Below are positions 30,151 to 38,357 of a DNA stretch of 64,000 nt, piece after piece. Position numbers and translations under genes: made by a program. This DNA comes from Alloboseaceae bacterium BT-24-1 (GTDB lineage: Bacteria; Pseudomonadota; Alphaproteobacteria; Rhizobiales; Beijerinckiaceae), in contig JAOYTL010000010.1 in the NCBI GenBank assembly GCA_025846845.1, forward strand, positions 238,039 to 302,038, given 5' to 3'. The first letter of the stretch is position 1; each line of letters opens with the position of its first letter. The notes under the pieces were generated by a model that was not told where the DNA came from, searched no databases, and was given only the letters and a program-made list of their open reading frames with translations.

Positions 30151-31320
30151 ATGACACTGAAATTCGCTTTGTCGCTCAGTGCCGGCGCGCTCGCGCTCGG
30201 GCTTGCTACCGCCCAGGCGCAAGAACCCTTGAAGATCGGCGTGGTCAGCGTGCTGACCGGACCGGCGGCGGCGCTCGGCCAGCAGGTCCGCGACGGCTTC
30301 CAGCTCGCTGTCGACCAGAACGGCGGCAAGCTCGGCGGCGTGCCGGTGCAGATCACCGTGATCGACGACGAGCTCAAGCCCGACGTCGCGGTCGGCAAGG
30401 TCCGCAGCTACGTCGAGGGCGGCAAGGTCGACTTCGTCGTCGGCCCGGTGTTCTCGAACATCCTCGGCGCGATCGCCAAGCCGGTGCTCGATTCCGGCGC
30501 TATCCTGATCAGCCCGAACGCCGGCCCGTCGACCATGGCGGGCAAGGCCTGCCACCAGAACTTCTTCGTGACCTCGTACCAGAACGACCAGGTCCATGAG
30601 GTGCTGGGCAAGTACGCGCAGGACCAGAATTACAAGAAGGCCTACATCATCGCGCCGAACTACCAGGCGGGTAAGGACTCGCTCGCCGGCTTCAAGCGCT
30701 ACTTCAAGGGCGAGATCCTCGACGAGGTCTATGTCCCGCTGACCTCGCTCGACTTCGCGGCTGAGCTCGCCAAGATCGCCTCGGCCAAGCCCGACGTGGT
30801 CTTCGCCTTCCTGCCCGGCGGCCTCGGCGTCAACTTCGTCAAGCAGTGGTCGCAGGCTGGCCTCACCGGCAAGGTGCCCTTCCTCTCTGCCTTCACGGTC
30901 GACGAGTCGACGCTGCCGGCGCAGCAGGATGCGGCGGTCGGCATGTTCGGCGGCATGACCTGGGCGCCGAACATGGACAATCCGCAGACGAAGAAGTTCG
31001 TCGCGGCCTATGAGGCGGCCTACAAGATCGTCCCCGGCTCCTATGCTCAGCAGTCCTATGACGCGGCGCAACTGATCGATTCGGCGGTCAAGGCCGCCGG
31101 CGGCACCGGCGACAAGGACAAGCTGCGCGCCGCGATCAAGAAGGCCGATTTCACCTCGCTGCGCGGCAAGTTCAAGTTCAACACCAATGGCTACCCGATC
31201 CAGGACTTCTACCTGGTCAAGGTCGCCAAGCGCGCCGACGGCAAGTTCCAGACCGAGATCGCCCAGAAGGTGTTCGAGGACTACGCCGATCCGCACGCGA
31301 AGGATTGCGCGCTGAAGTGA
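30151..31320 (+). CDS. LIV-type ABC transporter substrate-binding protein linked to eutBC
   Basis: Periplasmic ligand-binding protein (389 aa, Peripla_BP_6). Signal peptide residues 1-23 end in AQAQ; the mature protein opens EPLKIGVVSVLTGPAAALGQQ. The start ATG at 30151 follows GGGAGG. Domains alternate as in LivK/AmiC (VVGPVFSNILGAIAKPVL, SPNAGPSTMAGKACHQNFF). First gene of a livKHMGF-like set that leads directly into eutB and eutC, so ethanolamine or a related amine may be the ligand rather than leucine; inference from context only. A palindromic repeat follows. Confidence 0.88.
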   Translation: MTLKFALSLSAGALALGLATAQAQEPLKIGVVSVLTGPAAALGQQVRDGFQLAVDQNGGKLGGVPVQITVIDDELKPDVAVGKVRSYVEGGKVDFVVGPVFSNILGAIAKPVLDSGAILISPNAGPSTMAGKACHQNFFVTSYQNDQVHEVLGKYAQDQNYKKAYIIAPNYQAGKDSLAGFKRYFKGEILDEVYVPLTSLDFAAELAKIASAKPDVVFAFLPGGLGVNFVKQWSQAGLTGKVPFLSAFTVDESTLPAQQDAAVGMFGGMTWAPNMDNPQTKKFVAAYEAAYKIVPGSYAQQSYDAAQLIDSAVKAAGGTGDKDKLRAAIKKADFTSLRGKFKFNTNGYPIQDFYLVKVAKRADGKFQTEIAQKVFEDYADPHAKDCALK

Positions 31321-31349
31321 CGGCTTCGTCCTTCACCGCGACCTGAATG

Positions 31350-31449
31350 GTCATCCCGGGCGGGCTTCAGCCCGACCCGGGATCCATGCCAGACCGATCG
31401 ATGTTCAGGCATGGATCCCGGCTCTCCGCTTCGCTGCGGCCGGGATGAC
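31350..31449. repeat. Palindromic repeat (GTCATCCCGGGC...CCGGGATGAC family)
   Basis: Outer arms GGTCATCCCGG and CCGGGATGACA; inner arms GGGATCCATGCC and GGCATGGATCCC are perfect complements. Lies between the binding-protein gene and the first permease gene of the LIV-type operon. Confidence 0.88.
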
Positions 31450-31485
31450 AGCGTCTGTTGTTCTCGAGCCGAGTTGCGCAAGCGC

Positions 31486-32412
31486 ATGAACACCGGCCTC
31501 CTCATCGTCCAGATCCTGAACGGGCTGCAGTTCGGCATCCTGCTGTTCCTGGTGGCGGCAGGGCTGACGCTGGTCTTCGGCGTGATGGACTTCATCAACC
31601 TGGCGCATGGCGTGCAGTACATGCTCGGCGCCTATCTCGCCGTGACTTTCGTCGCGCTGACGGGCTCCTTCGTGCTCGGGCTCGTGCTGGCGCTGGCGGC
31701 GGCGCTGGTCTTCGGCCTCGCGCTCGAATTCCTGGTCTTCCGCCATCTCTACGAGCGCGACCATCTCGACCAGGTGCTGGCGACCTTCGGGTTGATCCTG
31801 CTGCTCAACCAGGGCGTCAAGATCGTCTGGGGCGCCGCGCCCCTCTCCGTGCCGCTGCCGGAGTTCCTGACCGGCAATGTCGCGCTGATGGACGGCATCC
31901 TCTACCCGACCTATCGCTTTGCGCTCATCGGATCGGGGCTGGCGGTCGGTGCCCTGCTCTGGTTCATCGTCGAGAAGACCCGCACCGGCATGCTGCTGCG
32001 GGCCGGCGCCTCGAACGCGCCGATGGTCTCGGCGCTCGGCGTCGACATCCGCAAGCTGTTCATGATCGTCTTCGCCTTCGGCACGATGCTGGCGGGCTTC
32101 GCCGGGGCGATGGCGGCGCCGATCCTCTCGGTCGAGCCCGGCATGGGCGACACCGTGCTGATCCTCGCCTTCGTCGTCATCGTCATTGGCGGTATCGGCT
32201 CGATCCGGGGAGCCTTCGTCGCAGCATTGATCGTCGGCCTGGTAGACACGCTCGGCCGCTCCTTCATGAACGACCTGCTCAGGCTGTTCATGAGCGCACC
32301 CTCGGCGCGGGCGACCGGCGCTGCCCTGTCCTCGATGCTGATCTACCTGCTGATGGCGGTGGTGCTGTTCGTGCGGCCGGAAGGGCTCCTGCCGGCGCGA
32401 GGCCGGACATGA
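31486..32412 (+). CDS. LIV-type ABC transporter permease, LivH-like
   Basis: Inner-membrane permease of 308 aa. The N-terminus NTGLLIVQILNGLQFGILLFLVAAGLTLVFGVMD... followed by INLAHGVQYMLGAY is the LivH signature (GLTLVFG, NxAHG). Conserved SALGVDIRKLFMIVFAFGTMLAG and VVIVIGGIGSIRGAF are present. The start at 31486 was chosen by family alignment; the open frame upstream runs into the repeat. Overlaps the LivM-like gene by ATGA. Confidence 0.91.
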   Translation: MNTGLLIVQILNGLQFGILLFLVAAGLTLVFGVMDFINLAHGVQYMLGAYLAVTFVALTGSFVLGLVLALAAALVFGLALEFLVFRHLYERDHLDQVLATFGLILLLNQGVKIVWGAAPLSVPLPEFLTGNVALMDGILYPTYRFALIGSGLAVGALLWFIVEKTRTGMLLRAGASNAPMVSALGVDIRKLFMIVFAFGTMLAGFAGAMAAPILSVEPGMGDTVLILAFVVIVIGGIGSIRGAFVAALIVGLVDTLGRSFMNDLLRLFMSAPSARATGAALSSMLIYLLMAVVLFVRPEGLLPARGRT

Positions 32413-33401
32413 GCGCGACGCCCGCCACGGCCGAGGTCACCAGCGTGGCGCCGCCGCGCGAGCGCAGCCGCGTGGTGCTGCCCGCCCTCCTCTTCCTGCT
32501 GCTGGCGCTGGTGCCGCTCGCCGTCTCATTCGGCATGCCCGCCGGCTGGCTCGCTCTGCTGACGCGGGCGTTGATCTTCGCTATCGCAGCGCTCTCGCTC
32601 GACCTCATCCTCGGCGTCGGCGGCCTCGTCTCCTTCGGCCACGCCGCCTTCCTCGGCATCGGCGCCTATGTCACCGGCATCATGATCACCGAGGGCAAGA
32701 GCGAAGCGCTAGTGATCCTGCCGGCGATCCTCGTCACCTGCGCCCTGTTCGGCGCGATCACCGGGGCGGTCTGCCTGCGCACGCGCGGCGTCGCCTTCAT
32801 CATGATCACCCTCGCCTTCGGCCAGATGATCTATTTTCTGGCGCAGGCGCTCTCGGCCTATGGCGGCGATGATGGGCTGACGCTCTACGAGAAGAGCACG
32901 CTTCTCGGCTTCAACCCGTTCGCGAACCGGACCTCGTTCTACTACACCGTGCTCATCGCGCTCGGCGGCGCCTATCTCCTGGTGCGCGGCCTCGTCGCCT
33001 CGCGCTTCGGCCGGGTGCTGCGGGCGGCGCGGGAGAACCCGACGCGAGTCAGCGTCACCGGCTTCGACGTCACCCGCGTGCGCCTCATAGCCTATGTGAT
33101 CAGCGGCATGCTGGCCGGGCTCTCCGGCTTCTTCCTCGCCAACCACACCGAGTTCGTCAGCCCGGCCTTCATGTCGTGGCAGCGCTCGGGCGAACTCATC
33201 TTCATGGCGGTGCTCGGCGGCGTCGGCTCGCTGCACGGAGCCATCATCGGCGCTGTGGCCTATCTGATCGCCGAGGATGCGCTCTCGCACCTGACCGAGC
33301 ACTGGCGCGCCATCTTCGGGCCGCTGATCATCCTGTTCGTGCTGTTCACCCGCGGCGGCATCGTCGGGATGCTGCGCAAGCTGGGCTCGCGTCATGGCTG
33401 A
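32409..33401 (+). CDS. LIV-type ABC transporter permease, LivM-like
   Basis: Second permease, 330 aa, starting inside the LivH stop. About ten hydrophobic segments are visible. Hallmarks are LDLILGVGGLVSFGHAAFLGIGAYVTG, RTRGVAFIMITLAFGQM and GVGSLHGAIIGAVAYLI. It overlaps the ATPase gene by eight bases. Confidence 0.91.
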   Translation: MSATPATAEVTSVAPPRERSRVVLPALLFLLLALVPLAVSFGMPAGWLALLTRALIFAIAALSLDLILGVGGLVSFGHAAFLGIGAYVTGIMITEGKSEALVILPAILVTCALFGAITGAVCLRTRGVAFIMITLAFGQMIYFLAQALSAYGGDDGLTLYEKSTLLGFNPFANRTSFYYTVLIALGGAYLLVRGLVASRFGRVLRAARENPTRVSVTGFDVTRVRLIAYVISGMLAGLSGFFLANHTEFVSPAFMSWQRSGELIFMAVLGGVGSLHGAIIGAVAYLIAEDALSHLTEHWRAIFGPLIILFVLFTRGGIVGMLRKLGSRHG

Positions 33402-34143
33402 GCCGGTCCTCGTCCTCGAGGCGTTAAGCAAGTCCTTCGGTGCGTTGAAGGTCACCGACGGCGTCAGCCTTGCGGTCGCGCCCGGCGAGCTGCATGCGCT
33501 GATCGGCCCGAACGGCGCCGGCAAGACGACGCTGGTCCACCAGATCTCCGGCATGCTGACGCCAGATGCCGGCACGATCCGGTTCCGCGGCCAGGACGTC
33601 ACCGCCTTCAATGCCGAGAAGCGCGCCCGCCACGGCCTGGCACGGACCTTCCAGATCACCTCGACCATCGCCTCGCTCTCGGCACTGGAGAATGTCGCGC
33701 TCGGCGTGCAGGCCAAGGCCGGCCATCCGCTCTCCTTCTTCCGTAACGCTGCAAGCGACGAGCGCCTGAACCGCCCTGCCCGCGCCGCGCTGGATGCGGT
33801 CGGCCTCAGCGAGCGCGCCCATGTTCCCGCCGGCAGCCTGTCGCATGGCGAGAAGCGGGCGCTGGAGATCGCCATGGCATTGGCGCTGGAACCGGCGGCG
33901 ATCCTGCTCGACGAGCCGCTTGCCGGCGTCGGCAAGGAGGAAGGCGAACGGCTGATCGGCCTGCTCAAGAGCCTGAAGGGGCGCTACGCCATGCTGCTGG
34001 TCGAGCACGACATGGAAGCCGTGTTCGCGCTCGCCGACACGGTCAGCGTGCTGGTCTATGGCCGCGTCATCGCTTCGGGCGATCCGGCTGCAGTTCGAGC
34101 CGATCCGGCGGTGCGCGAAGCCTATCTCGGCGAGGAGGGGTGA
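33394..34143 (+). CDS. LIV-type ABC transporter ATP-binding protein, LivG-like
   Basis: ATPase of 249 aa. Walker A is GPNGAGKTTLVHQISG, with the LivG-type GLARTFQITSTIASLSALENV segment, signature LSHGEKRALEIAMALA and Walker B AILLDEPLAGVG. The end REAYLGEEG is family-typical. Overlaps livM; a palindromic repeat separates it from livF. Confidence 0.91.
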   Translation: MAEPVLVLEALSKSFGALKVTDGVSLAVAPGELHALIGPNGAGKTTLVHQISGMLTPDAGTIRFRGQDVTAFNAEKRARHGLARTFQITSTIASLSALENVALGVQAKAGHPLSFFRNAASDERLNRPARAALDAVGLSERAHVPAGSLSHGEKRALEIAMALALEPAAILLDEPLAGVGKEEGERLIGLLKSLKGRYAMLLVEHDMEAVFALADTVSVLVYGRVIASGDPAAVRADPAVREAYLGEEG

Positions 34144-34163
34144 TGACCGACGACGTCACCCCT

Positions 34164-34287
34164 CGTCATTCCGGGGCTTCGCGCAGCGAAGAACCCGGAA
34201 CCCACGACCGGGTGAGACCATGAAGACCATGAACGATCGCGCTCGCCCGGTCATGGGTTCCGGGTTCGCTGCGCGCCCCGGAATGAC
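34164..34287. repeat. Palindromic repeat (GTCATTCCGGGGC...CCCCGGAATGAC family)
   Basis: Outer arms CGTCATTCCGGGGC and GCCCCGGAATGAC; inner arms GAACCCGGAACCCA and TGGGTTCCGGGTTC are perfect complements. Sits between the two ATPase genes of the LIV-type operon and ends about 18 bases before the livF start. Confidence 0.88.
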
Positions 34288-34305
34288 AAAGAACGAGCAC
34301 GCATC

Positions 34306-35004
34306 ATGCTGACCGTCGAGAACCTCGATGCCGGCTATGGCGAGGCGCAGATCCTGTTTGGCGTCGATCTTTCGGTCGGAGCCGGCGAGGTCGTAACCCT
34401 GCTCGGCCGCAACGGCATGGGCAAGACCACGACCGTGCGCGCCATCATGGGGCTGATCCGGCCGCGCGCCGGCCGTGTCAGCTTCGGCGGCGTCGACCTC
34501 ACAGGCAGCGCCCCCTTCCGGCTGGCGCAGGCCGGCATCGGCCTCGTCCCGGAGGGACGGCAGGTGTTTCCGACGCTCTCGGTCGAGGAAAACCTGATCG
34601 CCACCGCGGCGAGCCGCTTCGGCACGCCGCGCTGGACGCTGGAGCGCGTCTACGCCTTCCTGCCGCGGCTCAGGGAACGCAAGGCCAATCGCGGCAACCA
34701 GCTCTCCGGCGGCGAGCAGCAGATGCTGGCGATCGGCCGCGCCCTGATGACCAATCCCAAGCTCGTCATCCTCGACGAAGCCACAGAGGGGCTGGCGCCG
34801 ATCATCCGGCAGGAGATCTGGTCCTGCCTGTCTGCCCTGAAGGCCGAGGGCGAATCGATCCTCGTCATCGACAAGAACGTCGACGCGTTGGCCAAGATCG
34901 CCGACCGGCATGTCGTATTGGAGAAGGGCCGCGTCGCCTGGCGCGGCAGCAGCGAGGATTTGCGCAGCGACAGCGCGGTCAAGGACCGCTTCCTGCATCT
35001 GTAG
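34306..35004 (+). CDS. LIV-type ABC transporter ATP-binding protein, LivF-like
   Basis: Second ATPase, 232 aa. It opens MLTVENLDAGYGEAQILFGV, a standard LivF start; Walker A GRNGMGKTTTVRAIMG; LVPEGRQVFPTLSVEENL; signature LSGGEQQMLAIGRALM; Walker B LVILDEATEGLAP. Last transporter gene, 100 bp before eutB. Confidence 0.91.
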   Translation: MLTVENLDAGYGEAQILFGVDLSVGAGEVVTLLGRNGMGKTTTVRAIMGLIRPRAGRVSFGGVDLTGSAPFRLAQAGIGLVPEGRQVFPTLSVEENLIATAASRFGTPRWTLERVYAFLPRLRERKANRGNQLSGGEQQMLAIGRALMTNPKLVILDEATEGLAPIIRQEIWSCLSALKAEGESILVIDKNVDALAKIADRHVVLEKGRVAWRGSSEDLRSDSAVKDRFLHL

Positions 35005-35008
35005 AGAC

Positions 35009-35046
35009 GGATCCGATCAGATTGGACCAAGCTGATCGGTGAATCC
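35009..35046. terminator. Imperfect hairpin between livF and eutB
   Basis: CGATCAG (35014-35020) pairs with CTGATCG (35032-35038), with outer GGAT / AATCC pairing after a small bulge. The sequence resembles the perfect terminator after the HU gene (41153-41206), including the shared GGATCCGATCAGAT. No long T-run, so it may be a partial terminator or processing site inside a longer operon. Confidence 0.45.
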
Positions 35047-35104
35047 GCCTCTAACTCTATGACCGGAACGTGCTCTAGCATGAGCTGGGGAGGGAGACAG
35101 GCAA

Positions 35105-36493
35105 ATGGCGTATCGCGTCGCGGCCGGTGGAACGAGCCATGTCTTCGCCGATCTCCGGGAGCTGATGGCGAAGGCGACGCCGCTGCGCTCGGGCGACCAG
35201 CTGGCTGGGCTCGCCGCCGGCAGCATGCAGGAGATGATGGCGGCACGGATCGCCCTGGCAGATCTGCCGCTGCGGACCTTCATGCATGAAGCGCTGGTTC
35301 CTTACGAGGAGGACGAGGTTACCCGCCTCATCCTCGACACGCATGATGCGGCCGCCTTCGCGCCGATCGCCACGCTCACGGTCGGCGAGTTCCGTGACTG
35401 GCTCTGCTCCGATGCTGCGACGACCGAGGTGCTGGCCGGGGTCGCTCCCGGCATCACGCCGGAGATGGCGGCGGCGGTGTCGAAGCTAATGCGCAACCAG
35501 GACCTGATCCTGGTCGCGCGCAAATGCCGGGTCGTCACCCGTTTCCGCAACACGCTCGGCCTGCCCGGACGGCTCGCAGTGCGCCTCCAGCCCAATCACC
35601 CGACCGACGATGCCGCCGGCATCCTCGCCTCGACCATCGACGGGCTGAGCTATGGTTGCGGCGATGCGGTCATCGGCATCAATCCGGCCTCGGACAGCCT
35701 AGGCCGGATCGGCGAACTGCTGCGCCTGCTCGACGAGTTGATCGCCCGCTTCGACATGCCGACCCAGGGCTGCATCCTGACGCATATCACCAGTTCGATC
35801 GCCCTGATCGGGCAAGGGGCGCCGGTCGACCTCGTCTTCCAGTCCGTCGCGGGGACGCAGGCCGCCAACAGCTCCTTCGGCATTGATCTCTCGATTTTGC
35901 AGGAGGGGATGGAGGCGGGTCGCTCGCAGAAGCGTGGCACGGTCGGCGACAACGTCATGTATTTCGAGACGGGCCAGGGCGCCGCCCTATCTGCCTATGC
36001 CCACCACGGCGTCGACCAGCAGACGCTGGAAGCGCGTGCCTATGCCGTCTGCCGGGCTTACGAGCCCCTGTTGGTCAATACCGTCGTCGGCTTCATCGGG
36101 CCGGAATATCTCTATGACGGCAAGCAGATCATCCGGGCAGGGCTGGAAGACCATTTCTGCGGCAAGCTGCTGGGCGTGCCGATGGGTTGCGACATCTGCT
36201 ACACCAATCATGCCGAGGCCGATCAGGATGACATGGACACGCTGCTGACCTTGCTGGGCACGGCCGGCGTCAATTTCATCATGGGCGTTCCCGGCGCCGA
36301 CGACGTGATGCTGAACTACCAGTCGACCTCCTTCCACGACCAACTCTATATCCGCGAGGTCCTCGGCCTGAAGCGCGCCCCGGAATTCGAGGCCTGGCTG
36401 CAGCGCATGGACATCACGGACGTGTCCGGGCGCCTGAGCGCGAAACAGGGCGGGCACGTCCTTCTGGCGGCGATGCCGGGCAGGGCAGCGTGA
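35105..36493 (+). CDS. eutB: Ethanolamine ammonia-lyase large subunit
   Basis: Adenosylcobalamin-dependent lyase that converts ethanolamine to acetaldehyde and ammonia; this is the barrel-forming catalytic subunit. The 462-aa length is close to the enterobacterial EutB (about 453). Recognisable regions are FRNTLGLPGRLAVRLQPNHPTDD, GLSYGCGDAVIGINPASDS, FGIDLSILQEG, MYFETGQGAALSAYAHHGVDQQT and NHAEADQDDMDTLLTLLG. The ATG at 35105 follows GGGAGGGAG. Coupled to eutC by a GTGA overlap. No microcompartment shell genes, EutA reactivase or acetaldehyde dehydrogenase are in the window, so this is a free cytosolic-type enzyme. Confidence 0.95.
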   Translation: MAYRVAAGGTSHVFADLRELMAKATPLRSGDQLAGLAAGSMQEMMAARIALADLPLRTFMHEALVPYEEDEVTRLILDTHDAAAFAPIATLTVGEFRDWLCSDAATTEVLAGVAPGITPEMAAAVSKLMRNQDLILVARKCRVVTRFRNTLGLPGRLAVRLQPNHPTDDAAGILASTIDGLSYGCGDAVIGINPASDSLGRIGELLRLLDELIARFDMPTQGCILTHITSSIALIGQGAPVDLVFQSVAGTQAANSSFGIDLSILQEGMEAGRSQKRGTVGDNVMYFETGQGAALSAYAHHGVDQQTLEARAYAVCRAYEPLLVNTVVGFIGPEYLYDGKQIIRAGLEDHFCGKLLGVPMGCDICYTNHAEADQDDMDTLLTLLGTAGVNFIMGVPGADDVMLNYQSTSFHDQLYIREVLGLKRAPEFEAWLQRMDITDVSGRLSAKQGGHVLLAAMPGRAA

Positions 36494-37278
36494 GCGAGGA
36501 GCCGAACCCGGGAGTACGGCAGTTGGCCGATCTCGCGAGGCTCACCCCGGCGCGCATCGCGCTCGGCCGTTCCGGAGCCTCGCTGCCAACACGGGAAGTG
36601 CTTCGCTTCGGCATGGCCCATGCCCAGGCCCGCGACGCGGTGCATGCGCCTTTCGATGCCGACGATGTCGCCAGCCGACTTGCGGAGCTTCGCCTGGAGG
36701 TGATCCGGGTCGAAAGCGCGGCCTGCTCGCGCGAAGAGTATCTGCGTCGGCCCGATCTCGGGCGGAGGCTCTCGTCCGGAAGCCGCGAGGCGTTGACGGT
36801 ACGGCGTGGCGACTTTGACCTCTCGATCGTCGTGGCGGACGGGCTCTCCTCGACGGCGATTCACCAGAATGTCGTTCCGTTCGCCGCGATGCTGCTGCCA
36901 TTGCTGGCGCGGCAGGGCTTGCGGCTCGCGCCGGTCGTCGTCGGGCGCGAGGCGCGGGTTGCTCTCGGCGACGAGATCGGCGCGGCGCTTGGGGCGCGTG
37001 CCGTCGCTGTGCTGATCGGCGAACGGCCCGGCCTGTCTTCGCCGGATTCGCTCGGCGCCTATCTCACCTTCGCGCCACGAGCGGGCCTGACCGACGCGGC
37101 CCGCAACTGCATTTCGAACATCCGCCCGGGAGGCCTCGCCTATGAGCACGCGGCCTTCAAACTCTCCTGGCTGATCGCCGAGGCTTTCCGCCGTTCGCTG
37201 ACCGGGGTTGGCCTCAAGGACGAGAGTGACCTCGCTCTGGAAGCGGACGCGGCCGGTAAACTCGCGATCTCGCGGTGA
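36490..37278 (+). CDS. eutC: Ethanolamine ammonia-lyase small subunit
   Basis: Light chain (262 aa) completing the B12-binding site of ethanolamine ammonia-lyase. The start is GTG at 36490, fixed by the overlap with the eutB stop. Family regions are TPARIALGRSGASLPTREVLRF, HAQARDAVHAPFD, RPDLGRRLS, IVVADGLSSTAIHQNV and the C-terminal CISNIRPGGLAYEHAAFKL. The N-terminal extension of enterobacterial EutC is short here, as in other non-compartment systems. Confidence 0.94.
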   Translation: MSEEPNPGVRQLADLARLTPARIALGRSGASLPTREVLRFGMAHAQARDAVHAPFDADDVASRLAELRLEVIRVESAACSREEYLRRPDLGRRLSSGSREALTVRRGDFDLSIVVADGLSSTAIHQNVVPFAAMLLPLLARQGLRLAPVVVGREARVALGDEIGAALGARAVAVLIGERPGLSSPDSLGAYLTFAPRAGLTDAARNCISNIRPGGLAYEHAAFKLSWLIAEAFRRSLTGVGLKDESDLALEADAAGKLAISR

Positions 37279-37356
37279 CAGCCCCTGGTTTTTTTGGCGC
37301 AGACCTGAACGCAGAACCACGACACAACTCTGCTGAAGCACTTGAGAAGGAGACTG

Positions 37357-37818
37357 ATGATGAAGCCTTTGACCGCCGGCGTGACCAAGGCCAATGAGGG
37401 GATCGACGCGATCTCCTGGAACATCCTCGGCCAGACCTATGTGCCGAAGATGCTGAGCGAGGACAGCTTCTCCTGGCACGCCACCTTCCCGCCCGGCACC
37501 TTCGTGCCGCCGCACATCCATCCGACGCAGGACGAGTTCATCTACATGCTCGAGGGCCGGCTCGACCTCGTGCTCGACGGCCAGGAATCGCATGCCCTGC
37601 CCGGCGACCTGATCAAGCTGCCGCGTAACGTCCCGCACGGCCTGTTCAACAAGAGCGATTCCCCGGTTAAGTGCCTGTTCTGGGTTGCGCCCACCGGGCG
37701 GCTCTACGACCTGTTCTGGGCGATCCACTCGATGAAGGAGCAGAACCCGGCCGAGGTCGTCGCCCTCTCCGCGCGCTACGAGATCGACTTCCTGCCGCCG
37801 CCGCCCGAAGGAGCCTGA
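37357..37818 (+). CDS. Cupin-domain protein linked to eutBC
   Basis: A single-domain cupin of 153 aa. Motif 1 is PPHIHPTQDEFIYMLEG with H53, H55 and E60; motif 2 is PGDLIKLPRNVPHGLFN with H94, together giving an intact metal site. Start: ATG at 37357 (ATGATG) with AAGGAG seven bases upstream. It follows eutC by 78 bp in the same direction and is probably co-transcribed. Possible roles are a small-molecule sensor or an oxygenase/isomerase; it is not EutQ by sequence appearance. Substrate unknown. Confidence 0.8.
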   Translation: MMKPLTAGVTKANEGIDAISWNILGQTYVPKMLSEDSFSWHATFPPGTFVPPHIHPTQDEFIYMLEGRLDLVLDGQESHALPGDLIKLPRNVPHGLFNKSDSPVKCLFWVAPTGRLYDLFWAIHSMKEQNPAEVVALSARYEIDFLPPPPEGA

Positions 37819-37916
37819 GCGAGGAGCAGCGTAATTAAGGTTAAGCAAAGCTTGCTGATGCAACCAAGAGCATTCCCGGCCATTGTTTCAACCTGAGCTA
37901 GAACAAGGCCAGGGTC

Positions 37917-38297
37917 ATGCCCACCGCGACCATTCTCACCGAACGCCGCCGTTCCGCACGTAACCGGACGCTGATCGGCGGCAAGGTCATCTTCAACCAG
38001 CGCCAGTCGGCGCTGGACTGCACCGTGAGGAACCTGTCGGAAGACGGGGCGCTGCTGGTCTTCCCGGACAGCGTCGCCGTGCCCGAGCTGTTCGAGCTCT
38101 ATTTCCCGCTCAAGCGCGAGAGCCGAATGGTGCGCTGCCGCTGGCGCGACAGCGAGCGCATCGGCGTCTCCTTTGCCGCTGCCGCAAAGCAGGATGATGC
38201 ACCTGTTCCGCTCGACCTGGTGAGGCGCCTGCGCCAGCTCGAACAGGAGAATGCGACGCTCAAGGCGCGCATCGTCGAACTGACGGAAGGTGCCTGA
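37917..38297 (+). CDS. PilZ-domain protein, putative c-di-GMP receptor
   Basis: A 126-aa cytoplasmic protein. It has the two c-di-GMP contacts of PilZ domains: the arginine motif ERRRSAR near the N-terminus (residues 9-15) and the (D/N)xSxxG motif NLSEDG at 39-44, then the strand RMVRCRWRDSERIGVSF. A short C-terminal coiled coil follows (LVRRLRQLEQENATLKARIVEL). No partner domain. Small PilZ proteins of this type in alphaproteobacteria affect motility or exopolysaccharide; the exact target is unknown. Transcribed alone. Confidence 0.85.
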   Translation: MPTATILTERRRSARNRTLIGGKVIFNQRQSALDCTVRNLSEDGALLVFPDSVAVPELFELYFPLKRESRMVRCRWRDSERIGVSFAAAAKQDDAPVPLDLVRRLRQLEQENATLKARIVELTEGA

Positions 38298-38357
38298 GTT
38301 CCGGCTGAATTTCGCCGGCTTTCGCGGCCGACATCTCCCCTCTTCGAGGGGATAGCG

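Noticed and set aside
35105..37818. Ethanolamine microcompartment operon
   Set aside because: No shell proteins, EutA, EutJ or aldehyde dehydrogenase genes were seen; only eutBC and a cupin.
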